The notes beneath the pieces are model-generated. The model ran no database searches and was not told where the DNA came from. It saw nothing but the letters and a program-made list of their open reading frames with translations. The position numbers and the translations under genes are program-made. A DNA stretch of 64,000 nt from Aphelenchoides besseyi (Eukaryota; Nematoda; Chromadorea; Rhabditida; Aphelenchoididae). The DNA is taken from assembly GCA_024699855.1 (NCBI GenBank), contig JAMPIQ010000001.1, forward strand, positions 13,330,001 through 13,394,000, written 5' to 3'. Every line of letters starts with the position of its first letter. Positions within the stretch are counted from its first letter, which is position 1. Below are positions 11,417 to 21,217 of the stretch, piece by piece.

Positions 11417-11764
11417 ATGAATCCTATTATTTCTATCACGTTGACTGTTTTGCTTATTGGAATTGCTGTTGATGGTAAACGAATCAAGTAAACAAAACCA
11501 ACTGTTCATTTAAGCTCTTCCAATTAGCACAACTGTCGAGTTCTCCAGCTCAGTTGTCCCATTCGAATCGACGACGATTGCTCAGAAAATTCAACGTCAA
11601 AAACGCGAGATCATCGAACAAACCGAATCAACAACCGAAAGCTCAACTGCAAGTCAATTTGAAGAACATCGATTAGTTAAACTGAAGTCGATAGTCTAAT
11701 TGATTCAACTTTCGAAGCAACCGAAACATCTACATTCTCGGTTTCTACTTCAACCGACTACTAA
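11417..11764 (+). pseudogene. Small secreted protein gene, frameshifted near its C-terminus
   Basis: Exon 1 (11417-11487) encodes a signal peptide (MNPIISITLTVLLIGIAVDG). A 40-nt intron (11488-11527) follows, then a Ser/Thr/Glu-rich region containing a dibasic KIQRQKRE site. Compared with the right arm, one base is missing at about 11681 in the LVKREV segment. The frame therefore runs into a stop at 11697-11699 instead of 11762-11764. The last 20 or so codons (INSTFEATETSTFSVSTS in the right arm) remain readable out of frame. The copy may still yield a slightly shortened secreted peptide. Function unknown; a basic-site cleaved peptide precursor is possible. Confidence 0.6.
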
Positions 11765-11999
11765 GCCGAGTTCTTCTATTAAACCGAAAAGTCCAATTCA
11801 ATAAATAGTTAATCTAAGTGGACAACAAATTTTTCATGATCGCATCTAAATGTTACAATATTAACCGATATGAAACATTAACTGCATTTATTGTTTGTCG
11901 GTTGAATTCTGTTTAGCTGATTTGTGATTTCCATACCCAACTTTGAATTTGTAGCGGTTTTAACAATCAATTTACTAATTGATTGGCGGTAATTTCTCG

Positions 12000-12170
12000 C
12001 GGTTGTCAGGTCAATTTGGCTTTGTCGGCGATCCATTAAAGTCGGCGAATATAAGAGACGGGACGGAAAGGAGTGCGGCGCTCAATCCTTTCAATTCTCC
12101 GTTTCGCAAGCCGACACAAAAGCTCTACAGCAAGCGGTTGGAACTGCGCGGCGTACATGGTTTGTAATGC
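12000..12170 (+). promoter_or_regulatory. Strongly conserved GC-rich block in both duplication arms
   Basis: About 130 bases beginning with gaatataagagacgggacgg are virtually identical in the two arms (reverse complement near 37410-37540). A TATA-like start is followed by a GC-rich body. An overlapping small open frame is kept in both copies despite a 6-base length difference upstream. It could be a promoter with leader or a short coding exon; I cannot decide which. Confidence 0.3.
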
Positions 12171-12685
12171 CCTGAGCTTTTTTAACAATGTAAATGAACA
12201 TGATCATGGAGTAAACGTAGAGAAAACCGCACGTCCGGCTGTTTGACGCGCGATTGCTTGAGTATTTAAACGGAACAGTTTTCACTGCGATAAACTTATT
12301 CATCCGTTTGTTGACTGTTAGTTCGAAATTACGGTCAAATTTTATGAATGACCTTTTATTATTTATGACTTTTATGTATCCCGATTTACCACAAATTTGT
12401 GACATGTTGACGAGCGCGCAATACCCCGTTGTTTGTTTGGTATGGTTTGTGACCAACTACACGCGCTCATGAACGTAAGGTCAACCAGTGAATCTTTAGG
12501 AATTGTCGGCTTGTCGTAAATCAAAAACAATAGCAAATTTGGGTGTCCGGATACCACAGCACGAAGTTTTCAAGTTCACACGATTTGTCATGAGTACGGA
12601 TTACTGTGATTGATTTTTTCAAGATGTGGACCGGGTTTTAGTCAGTGGATTATTTGTAATGATGTATTTTTAGGTAACAAAGACT

Positions 12686-12919
12686 ATGAATCCAAATCCA
12701 TCTAACAACTCGCGCATACCGTTCGACGAACTTTGCCGAATGGCGGCAAAATATAGTGGTGGGTTAGAAATACAGCAACTTTCTCTTGCTCCGCGAAAAG
12801 AGGTCGATAATCCTGATGCATATAAACAATCGTCTTGTGTGGTCTACAAAGAAGTCGACAAGAAGGCAAAATACGGTTCCGAGTTTGATCGTGAAATTCA
12901 ATTGTCTGGCAATGAATAA
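12686..12919 (+). CDS. 77-codon conserved frame in the left arm (unrecognised)
   Basis: Starts MNPNPSNNSRIPFDELC and ends FDREIQLSGNE. The protein is polar, with no signal peptide or membrane helix. A splice acceptor (ttttag) sits just upstream, so this may be the 3' part of a longer gene. The reverse-complement copy at 36649-36882 encodes the same 77 residues without a change, while non-coding parts of the arms differ. That suggests either a very recent duplication or selection. No family recognised. Confidence 0.45.
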   Translation: MNPNPSNNSRIPFDELCRMAAKYSGGLEIQQLSLAPRKEVDNPDAYKQSSCVVYKEVDKKAKYGSEFDREIQLSGNE

Positions 12920-13663
12920 AGTGTATTTCAATGTGAGGAAGCTTCGGTATCTTCACTGGCAACATTTTATTCATGTACATCTATCTTGTCATTGGATTTT
13001 AAAGAAAAGTTTCCGTACGAATCAAATACCTTCAAAGGCACAATGGGCTGCATTTGTTGGACAAGAGGAATGCAGTCGTTACAAGGCGATAGGTTTTCGA
13101 TTATCAAACGACAAATTACATCTTTTTATTAGTAAGAGGGACAGGGCTGTGACAAAGTTGAGATCTCGAAAATGCGTCTATAGAATTCGCTGATTTTGGT
13201 ATCAAAATTATCAGCGTGATTAGTAGGTTAAGCGAAATGCAAATTCGCTGATAGGAAAAATCGTATTTTTGAGATACGAAAATGCGCTTTTTGCGCTGCG
13301 TTTTGCGTTCCTTTTGTTCGCTGAGCGCAGAGCAAAAGTGTGTTCGTCTATAGTCGAGCGGCTATGCGTTTGCTTTCGAGCTGATGGTAAAGAGTTCAAT
13401 TCCGAACATCGACGGGATTTTTGTAAATTGTTTTGAGTTTCGTATTTCATCTTTGCAATTGTTTTTGATTGCTGGGATCTGTTTTGCATTGATCGAATAA
13501 ACGAGCAGTTACTTTTCCATTTGTGATCGATTTGAGCAATTTTAACTTTTGCAGCTCCTTTGCGCATTGTTGAAAGTGCGGCAATAAGTAGTGAATTAAT
13601 TCCGTTAATGTGTGAAAGTCGTTTTATTAATTGTATTGAAATTAGTGCTATAAAAAGCGCATT

Positions 13664-14794
13664 TTGTTCTTTTGTGTTTACTGTCCGGTAGACTGTTGCG
13701 CCATCATTGCGAAGGTGGTTGTGGAGTTAAATAATACACACGGAAAGAAAATCACGTTTAATCAGTACTATCGATATATGACTGCAATAAGACAAAGTGC
13801 TGCGTTATTGTTCAGCCAAGTTCGTTACGATTACGCTGTTGAGAATTTGTACGATCAAATGATTAAGAACGATGAGAAAATGCCGGTGTTTGCATTTGAC
13901 TGGAATAAAGTGTTAGATCCGAATCTTGATTTAACGAGTTTTAGTCCAATTAGACTTGGTGGAACTTTGTACCAACAATATTTAGTTGATGCGTACGTGA
14001 AAATCGAGCAGGATCGTTTGGATTATATTCGGATGCATCAGAAGGAATTGAAAGCAGAAAACTATAAGACATTGCACGATTATGTAAAAGAAACAGCCGA
14101 TGATAAAGGAAAGAATGTTGGAAAGACTTTGGTTTTACCATCGAGTTTTAAAGGAAGTCCGAGACATTGCCAACAAGGTTATTAAGATTCAATGGCTTTA
14201 GTCAGAAGATTTGGAAAACCGAGTTTATTTATCACGTTTACTTGCAACCCGCAATGGCCTGAGATTACGAGAAACTTGCTTCCGAGAAACAAACCCCAAG
14301 ATGAGCCGGATTTAATTGATCGCGTCTTTAACATGAAGTTCAAAGAGTTTATGAAAGATGTAAAAGAAAGAAATGTTTTTGGAAAAGTCTTGGCGTACAC
14401 GTACGTCATTGAGTTTCAGAAAAGAGGTCTACCACATGGCCATTTGCTTTTGATTTTGGATAAAGAAGACAGAATCGAAAAAGTTGAAGATATTGACGAA
14501 GTTGTTTGCGCTGAATTGCTTGATGAAGAGAAAGAGCCGAGATTATTCATGATTATCACTCAAAACATGATTCATGGACCTTGCGGAGTTTTGAATTCAA
14601 ATTGCGTTTGCATGGAAAAAAAGATGGAAAAGCAGTCTGTAGTAAAGGTTACCCGAAAGAGTTCAGAAATGAAACAGAAATCGGAAATGATAGTTATGCA
14701 CAATACAGAAGAAGAGATAACAATCGAGTTCATAAGTTATAGAATGGAATCATTGTTGATAACCGATGGGTTGTTCCGTACAATAAGTACATGA
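13664..14794 (+). pseudogene. Helitron Rep (HUH endonuclease) region, broken
   Basis: Helitron_like_N signature is visible: LYQQYLVDAYVKIEQDRLDY, then the block PSSFKGSPRH, then MALVRRFGKPSLFITFTCNP. The HUH metal-binding motif (GLPHGHLLLIL) lies at about 14426-14458. A stop codon TAA at 14183-14185 interrupts the block where Helitron proteins usually read YQDAMALVR; the frame is the same on both sides, so it is a nonsense change. A length change in the A run at 14616-14622 then shifts the frame. In the shifted frame a TAG at 14740-14742 sits just before the start of the intact downstream frame. The catalytic part is therefore inactive as it stands. Confidence 0.85.
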
Positions 14795-17217
14795 GTCTTA
14801 AGTACGACGCTCATATTAACGTCGAAGTATGTGCCACAGTAAAATCGGTCAAGTATTTGTACAAATACGTTTACAAAGAACATGATTGCGCACGAATGAT
14901 TATCTCAGTAAATGGAAAAGACGAAGTAGTTTATGATGAGATCAAAAAGTACGTTGATATGAGATACGTGACTCCGCATGAAGCATTTTGGCGATTGTTC
15001 GAGCTGAACTTAGACGAAAAGAGCCATGCAGTAACGAGATTGGATTTGCATTTGCCTGATCAGCAAATTGTTTATTATCAGCCAGATGAAAGCGTCAAAG
15101 AAAAATTGCAAGCGGCTTCGACAAAACACACGACTTTAACTGCGTGGTTCGAATTAAATAAACAAGATCATGAAGCAAAGAAACTGTGTTATCACGAAAT
15201 TCCAGAGCATTACACGTTCAAGAAAGAAGGAAATAAAATGATTTGGAGTGTGAAAGGCGGTAAAACGGGAAAAGTAGCAAAGCCGTGCATTGGAAGAATG
15301 TTTACAGCGCATCCAAGACAAGGCGAATTGTTCTATTTGCGATTACTTTTGTTGCATGTTCAAGGACCTAAAAGTTGGAAAGATCTTTTGACTGTCGACA
15401 ATGTAGTTTTTGAGAAATTTGAGGATGCAGCAAGAGAATTAGGATTGATTGATAATGATGACGAATGGATGAAGTACTTTGCTGAAGCAGTGACTCATTC
15501 GATTCCGATTAAATTGCGAGAACTGTTTGTTTCGATCTTGACTCACGGCGAAGTTTCGAACGTAAAAGAGTTATGGGATACATATCAAGAGAGCATGTAT
15601 GAAGATTTCGTTTATCGCGGAAATTCGGTTGATCAAGCTCAAAATTTGGCAAAAGCGGATATTGAAAGACAATTGCAAATTAACGGATTGTCATTGCAAA
15701 ATTACGATATTGCAATGCCGAACGTTCATTTTGATGATGTCGAGCTTTGGAATGAAGAGGAAGAAAAAGCAAAAGCAATTGAACTCTACGAAAAAATGAA
15801 TGCGCATCAGAAATTAGTCGTAGATTACATCATTAAAAAGATCGAAGAGTTTAAAGCGAGAAAATTGAAAAACGGTTGTGTGATGATTGATGGTCCAGCA
15901 GGATCAGGAAAAACGTTTACGTACGAGACAATTTGCCACATGTTGAGAGGAATAGGAATAAAGTATAAGAGTTTGAGTTGGATGGGAATTGCCGCGAATT
16001 TGATGTTGGACGGTAGAACGATGCACAGAAATTTTGGATTGCCTTTTGATTTGGATAAGCACGCAAATTCGAATGCAAAACCGAACAACAAATGCGGTCG
16101 AGAATTGAGTGAAACAACAGTGTTTATAATTGATGAAATATCCATGGTTCCAAAATATGCAATGGAGATCATTGATTGCAAATTGAGAGAATTGACGAGC
16201 GTTGATTTGCCATTCGGTGGAAAAGTCATGATAATTGGAGGAGATTATAGACAGATATTGCCTGTGCAGAAACGAGCCGGAAAACACGCGTTAATCGGTT
16301 TATCAGTTAATCAGTCGGCGTTATGGAACAATTTCAAAGTATTTGAATTGCAAAAGAATGAACGAGTCAATAACATTGTACAAGGAGATTCTTCTGTAAT
16401 GCAAGACAAAAAAGATTTTGCCGAATGGATTTTGAAAATCGGAAACGGTGAATTAATAACCGATGAAGATGAGTATGTTGAAATTCCGGAAAAGATTATT
16501 GCGAAAAATGATTTGATTGAAGAAACATTTGGCGAATTTATTCGAAACAACGATTTGATTGGACTGTCGAACCGAGTAATTTTGACAACGACAAACGAAC
16601 GAGCTCAAGCAGTTAACAATGAGATTATCGAGATGCTAAAGGATCAGCAAATGCAAACGTACTACAGTGTTGACAAAGTAGATAAAGATGAGCCAGATGG
16701 TTACATTGAATATCCGCCAGAGTTTTTGCACTCGATCAATGAGTCCGGACTTCCGCCACACGAATTGAAATTAAAAAAGAACTGTCCAGTGATGTTGAAG
16801 CGAAACTTGAATCCTGCCGCCGGTTTATGCAATGGAACGCGATTGAGAGTGAAGACAATGCATAAGCGTTTGTTGGAATGCGAATTCATGTTTGGACGGA
16901 GAGCAGGAGAACGAGTTTTGATTCCGAAGATCACAGTGACCAGCGCAAAGGGTAATTTGCCATTCACATTGTACAGAAAGCAATTTCCGGTACAATTGTG
17001 TTTTGGCATTACTATCAATAAAAGTCAAGGCCAAACGATCGATTTTGTTGGAATAGATTTCGAGCATCCAGTTTTTGCCCACGGAATGACATACGTTGCA
17101 TTATCGAGAGTAAGAAGCTGGGACAGCGTCAGAATAGCGACCGAACCAGAACGTGGAAATCGAATCAAGAATATTGTTTGGAAAGAAGTTTTATTGAAAA
17201 AAGATGGAGACGACTGA
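14791..17217 (+). CDS. Helitron Rep C-terminus and Pif1-family helicase, 808 codons open
   Basis: Pif1-type 5'-3' helicase of a Helitron transposase. The N-terminal 60 residues still hold the end of Rep with the paired-tyrosine block (KYLYKYVYKEHD). The helicase follows with Walker A (IDGPAGSGKTFTYE, about 15880-15921), Walker B (FIIDEISMV, near 16125-16151), motif III (GGDYRQILPV) and C-terminal motifs including LCFGITINKSQGQT and YVALSRVRSWD. The frame runs to 17217 without a break. Joined to an intact Rep it would form the usual RepHel protein; here the upstream Rep part is broken, so the helicase alone remains. No N-terminal zinc-finger segment is recognisable. Confidence 0.9.
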   Translation: MSLKYDAHINVEVCATVKSVKYLYKYVYKEHDCARMIISVNGKDEVVYDEIKKYVDMRYVTPHEAFWRLFELNLDEKSHAVTRLDLHLPDQQIVYYQPDESVKEKLQAASTKHTTLTAWFELNKQDHEAKKLCYHEIPEHYTFKKEGNKMIWSVKGGKTGKVAKPCIGRMFTAHPRQGELFYLRLLLLHVQGPKSWKDLLTVDNVVFEKFEDAARELGLIDNDDEWMKYFAEAVTHSIPIKLRELFVSILTHGEVSNVKELWDTYQESMYEDFVYRGNSVDQAQNLAKADIERQLQINGLSLQNYDIAMPNVHFDDVELWNEEEEKAKAIELYEKMNAHQKLVVDYIIKKIEEFKARKLKNGCVMIDGPAGSGKTFTYETICHMLRGIGIKYKSLSWMGIAANLMLDGRTMHRNFGLPFDLDKHANSNAKPNNKCGRELSETTVFIIDEISMVPKYAMEIIDCKLRELTSVDLPFGGKVMIIGGDYRQILPVQKRAGKHALIGLSVNQSALWNNFKVFELQKNERVNNIVQGDSSVMQDKKDFAEWILKIGNGELITDEDEYVEIPEKIIAKNDLIEETFGEFIRNNDLIGLSNRVILTTTNERAQAVNNEIIEMLKDQQMQTYYSVDKVDKDEPDGYIEYPPEFLHSINESGLPPHELKLKKNCPVMLKRNLNPAAGLCNGTRLRVKTMHKRLLECEFMFGRRAGERVLIPKITVTSAKGNLPFTLYRKQFPVQLCFGITINKSQGQTIDFVGIDFEHPVFAHGMTYVALSRVRSWDSVRIATEPERGNRIKNIVWKEVLLKKDGDD

Positions 17218-17472
17218 ATGCGCAAAAGAATTAGAATTTGAAGTAAACGAAAAAAAGCCCGATAAACAGTAAGCGTAAATAGACAAAACCAGAGAGTCAG
17301 AGCCAATAGCACATAAAATAAGATTTGAGATAAAGAGCCATGAATTAAACAATTGATGGATCGCTAATTTCAATTTGATCGACTAATTCGGTAATCTTCG
17401 GCTGTTTTCCTTCACATTCAATTGGATTTGGTAACATTTGATTCCTGTGTCTTATTTCATTTCCAATTTCAG

Positions 17473-18660
17473 GACTCGCGGGTTCCATCGTCGTCTTCTT
17501 CACTCTTCAATGCCGAGTGCTCTGCTTTGGATTCACTTTTGAAGTTATCCATTGGTGAGTGGTTTATTCATGTCGACTTAATTTTTTAGTTCTTTAGTTC
17601 AGCCGAACCTCCAATTCAACGTGCCTGCTTCATTCGTCGTCAAATTGCCGAATTCAAACCAACGAGCAATTCCATCATTACGTAAGTTTGTTTTTTGGTG
17701 TGAAATTCATTTTATTTTTAGAATTTCTTCGCATCGATATCTTCAACAATTTGTTCTGCTCTTCGTCTTATGATCCACTCAAACTCTCAACTCTACTTCA
17801 ATCAATCAACTCTCATGGTCGTCTTCGTCAAATCGTTGTGCTTCAATTATCGGATTCTTCGTCATGTCTTCGTCAACTTTTTAACTTATTTTTGTAATTT
17901 GTTTTGTTTATTGTAAGCTTTTTATTGTTAGTTGTATCTTTTGCCTTTGTCCATGCTCTCTTCAATTCCCTATCCTTCTATTGTTCTCTGCTCAACGCGC
18001 CAATTCAAGCTGTTCAATCGATTCTTCATTGTACGAAAGCGAAATCTTCATTCGTAAGTTTGCAATATTAATATTCATCATCTTTAGTTTTAGAACTTCA
18101 TGTTTGCTTTATTCTGCTGTTTTGTCTACAAATGATTTTGGCTTTTGGACGATGGAAAGTAGCTCAATGGTAAGCGTTTGATTCTTTTCAGCATTCATCT
18201 TCTCTTTTAGGTCTTCTCATTATCATCAAGCAGTATTTCGTCAATATCTTCTGTTCGTCAATACTTCACTTCTCATCATAACGAACAAGTCGGCCATCGG
18301 AAGCATGTTCGTTTTCGTAAGTTCTCGATGAGGTTCATAATAAAGGCGTACTTTTTAGATGATGCTTCTTCGGTAAGATAATATGCGAACCACGATCCAA
18401 TCGGTTCACGTATTATGTAAGTTGTCGTTTCATTGACTAATACGATTTAATTTTATAGAAATCATCACGATCAATTTCGACTGTTTTGTTTCAATTTTAG
18501 CATTCAACTGCAACTCAACTATTGGTCAAGTTGGAAACGTCGGCGCTATTTTCAACAATGAGCAACTCTCCTTCGTTCATTCCCAATCTTCAATCCTGCG
18601 TTTTATTCTTATTCTTCGCTTTCGTTTGTATTTTTTCGAGCCAATAAATCTCTTCTTTAT
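17473..18660 (+). pseudogene. Intron-bearing gene-like segment inside the Helitron (possible captured gene)
   Basis: Downstream of the helicase there is a series of exon-like blocks separated by short GT-AG introns (examples: 17551-17592, 17683-17722, and others near 18053, 18171 and 18318). Blocks 2 and 3 join in frame to about 85 residues containing FLRIDIFNNLFCSSSYDPLK and LLQSINSHGRLRQIVVLQLS, reading like leucine-rich repeats of nematode F-box-type proteins, and end in a stop at about 17895-17897. Helicase genes of Helitrons do not normally have such a tail, and host gene fragments are known to be carried by Helitrons. Frame and parent gene are not established. Confidence 0.45.
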
Positions 18661-18731
18661 TTTTGTTGACTTTCGTATCGAAATTAAAATTTGCAATAAT
18701 TGTAAAACGCGGATCTCGCAAGCTGCAAAGA

Positions 18732-18760
18732 CCGAAAAACCACCGTAGGGGGTTTTTCGG
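18732..18760 (+). other. Helitron 3' terminal hairpin
   Basis: CCGAAAAACC (18732-18741) pairs perfectly with GGTTTTTCGG (18751-18760) around a 9-base loop. CTAG follows at once (18761-18764). In known Helitrons such a hairpin acts as the rolling-circle terminator and usually lies about 10 bases before CTRR; here there is no spacer. Confidence 0.9.
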
Positions 18761-18927
18761 CTAGTTTTTTCTTATTTCAGAAAGATCTCGATTGAACCAA
18801 CGAGAACGAGTTCCAAGTATCTTAAAGGTAAGAATAATGTTTGTAATTACCAGCAGTTTTTATTATAGAGTAAGCGAAGACGTATGCATCCTCAAGAACA
18901 CTACAATTTGTATTCTACAACCCCAAG

Positions 18928-19340
18928 AAAGAACAACAAGAAGGCGACTGAACAGGACGAGAAGAACGAACGAAGGTGACGATTCCAAGGATTTTGATCC
19001 TGAGATCGACTTGTGAGTAAGCAAATTGGTCAGAAATTAACATTGGAATCACTAATTATGCGAAACTTCTAAGCAAATTAGCGATTCTTGTTTCGTATTT
19101 GTGGGTTTGTATCCGACTGTCTATCGTATATGTAGAAGCTCCAAAGCTTAATGCAGGCATTTGACTAACTTCCGAAATACCGAGCTTCCAATCATTCAAT
19201 TGTTAGTGTCCGCCGCTTTTCCACAGTTGTGGTCACGATCTAAACTTCTGATTCTATGACAGAGAAATGTCAAGTCGTTTGTATTTGAAATCTCACTCGA
19301 TAATTTCACTGTTTAGTGTTTTCGAGAACTTCCATTGACT
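18928..19340 (+). repeat. Diverged direct duplicate of 24745-25140
   Basis: From aaggcgactgaacaggacgag onward the sequence follows 24756-25140 with many substitutions and short gaps but constant order (shared blocks include atcagaaattaacatt, gaatcactaattatgc and tgagcttccaatcattc). At 24.7 kb this block lies just upstream of decayed gene B. Here it lies beyond the inverted duplication, as the displaced upstream flank of gene A. Confidence 0.8.
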
Positions 19341-19800
19341 ACAGCTCGAAGACCAGTGACTCTAGAAGGGTGTGATGAACAGGACAACAACAACCACTCA
19401 TGAACTCTAAACCCTGTGAATATCAGCGGAGTCCAATCAGCCAACAAGCTAAAATACACAGCACCCCCCATTCCCTTTTATGACAAGTCCATCGTGCAAA
19501 TCGATGTAGCTTGAACATTCTGGCAACAGTCATTGTTGATATTGTGTTAATAAAAAGCTTGAAAGTCTGGCTATTGATCATGCTTAAAATTGTAGACACC
19601 GGATAACTGAGAGAGAAATGAGAGGTCTTCAAACCCGAACCATCTGCCAAAAATCGTCCAAAATTGCAAAAGTTTGTGCAGCTCTTCCCGCTGATGATGG
19701 TCATCTGAAATTTGGCACACTAGTTAATGAGCACGTCAAAATACAATGCTGAAAGTTTTATAATCAGAGGTTGACCGAGAATTGAATTAGAAGCTAAAAA
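19340..19800 (+). repeat. Dispersed repeat, inverted copy at about 61470-61950
   Basis: Segments such as ctaaaatacacagcacccc, cgtccaaaattgcaaaagt and tgtgcagctcttcc reappear in reverse complement at 61577-61870, in matching order. The identity is moderate and the edges are blurred. No coding frame is shared between the copies, so an old transposon remnant is the simplest reading. Confidence 0.7.
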
Positions 19801-20541
19801 TACTCAAAAATGGAGACTTGTGAAGTTGACTGCTAATTGATGATTATCACTTGTGCTCTATTTCCTAACATGATTGTCGAAGCAATTTTTGCATCAACTT
19901 CTTGCGTTTCGAATTTTGATTTTGGATAGTGTAGCAGGCGAACTAAACGGTTCAGTTTTCCGCCGTTACTTCGAATATCAGCTTCATTCAAAAAAAAAGT
20001 AGTCGTTGTCTAGTGAGCCTTCTAATCCAAATGAGGTCAAAATGTGGCAAATGGGCGCTGATTCCCTTCACGCACACCAGTCTTGTTTTAACACTTGTTT
20101 CTAGGAGAGCAGACTTCAACTTTTTATGAGAACATCCGCGGGAATATGAAAGCATACACAAAACTCAGATGCACAGAATCTCTGGATTAGCTCTAAACAT
20201 CGTTACAATCATATAAACTTCCAATAATCACAACATTAAAATCGACGGTATTTCTGAAAACTATAAGTTGTGCTTTTTGATCAGATTTCGACCACCTGCT
20301 GTGTGGTTCGATTTAATCGAAGTTTACTTTAATTACCGTACATGCTCCATCCACAGCAAGAATACCAGGTTTCCAATGCATTTAAGGAGTCTGCATTCGA
20401 TTAGATCGTTTTGTTCTGACTTTATCAGATCGGCAAACAAATTAGAAATTGAAAGTCTTCCATTTTCACGTTCTATTCAGTTTGAAATTCTATGCGGCAT
20501 TGTGTTCAAATTCACTTATTGATCACTTGGTAACCGCTGCA
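19801..20541. other. Intergenic region
   Basis: I see no gene, RNA or clear repeat here beyond the upstream flank of the gene starting at 20542. Confidence 0.4.
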
Positions 20542-21217
20542 ATGAACGTTCTTGTCTTCTTTCTCGATTGTGTGATCGTGTTGTTGACTGGCGGCCTTCT
20601 GATTGATTGCACTCGCGAAGTCAAGGATGTGAGTTGTTGATTTCTATTCTGTAAATCAATCATTTAAGCAATCAAAAGCACAGAAATTGACCGTCGACCG
20701 ACAACCCAAAGCTAGTCTACCGACTAAAACAAAAGTCAAGAAGTCCGCAAAATCAGATCCAACAATCCAATTCGTCAGCTCAACAATCGCAAACCGTTCG
20801 AGTGCTAACACGTTGAGTGAGTGATTTCCATCATTTCGTATTTCAATTAAAATTTTCAGAAGTCGAAAAAGCTCAAACTGAGGAATTGCGATCGCATGTG
20901 CCAACTTCCTTCGCAAAGAACAAGTCGACGGATGGTCATATGTTGACTTTCGAAGGCAAACCACAGCTTCTCGTCCACAGATTCCATCGACTCCACCGCC
21001 AATCGCAAAAACCGAGAAGAAGAAAACAAGTGGATCGTCGAAGCAGAACGATGAGAAGACTATCAAAACCGAAGAGTACGTGATCGTAAGCGAGCAGTTG
21101 AAGGAGCTGCACGACGAGAAAACTCGACTGTCAAATCCACGTGTTGTTGACGACCTCGACGATACGAACGAGTTCGCTGATGACTTGAAAACGGACGTGA
21201 ATAAAAGTGAGGATTAA
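20542..21217 (+). CDS. Protein with N-terminal signal/anchor and charged C-terminal region (frame uncertain)
   Basis: Exon 1 encodes MNVLVFFLDCVIVLLTGGLL, a signal or anchor helix. It splices to a Lys/Gln/Ser-rich exon (QSKAQKLTVDRQPKA...). A third exon begins KVEKAQTEELRSHVP. Towards the 3' end the best coding frame changes. The frame that reads QIPSTPPPIAKTEKKKT, KTEEYVIVSEQLKELHDEK and VVDDLDDTNEFADDLKTD to a stop at 21215-21217 is strongly acidic and protein-like. The spliced frame instead stops at 21081-21083. Either a short intron I could not place or a single-base change separates them. No family recognised; probably a disordered charged domain. Confidence 0.45.

Larger units (their letters stand above)
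13121..18764 (+). mobile_element. Helitron (rolling-circle transposon), 5,644 bp, ends defined by an empty site
   Basis: The element begins TCTTTTTATT at 13121 and ends CGGCTAG at 18764. The left flank ends ...AAATTACA and the right flank starts TTTTTTCTTATTTCAG. The right duplication arm (reverse complement near 36425-36445) reads straight through ACATTTTTTC, so it is the unoccupied site. This gives the canonical Helitron pattern: 5' TC, 3' CTAG, insertion between A and T, no target duplication. A perfect 10-bp hairpin lies at the 3' end. Inside are Rep and Pif1 helicase coding sequence (13664-17217) and an intron-bearing gene-like tail (about 17473-18660). Confidence 0.95.
10597..18927 (+). 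repeat. Left arm of an inverted segmental duplication (interrupted by the Helitron)
   Basis: From 10597 the sequence matches the reverse complement of 36274-38181 almost base for base over long stretches, for example around 11980-12160 and 12680-13120. The match resumes at 18765 after the Helitron and stops at 18927. Without the Helitron this arm is about 2.7 kb. It contains a transposon tail, a small secreted-protein gene, a promoter-like block and a conserved 77-codon frame. The right arm lacks about 0.8 kb that is present here. Confidence 0.9.

Noticed and set aside
13220..13567. A 115-codon minus-strand frame in the 5' part of the Helitron
   Set aside because: No motif and opposite to the transposase; most likely a chance frame.
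15825..17312. Several long minus-strand frames opposite the helicase
   Set aside because: They are antisense shadows of the Pif1 helicase, whose motifs are clear on the plus strand.
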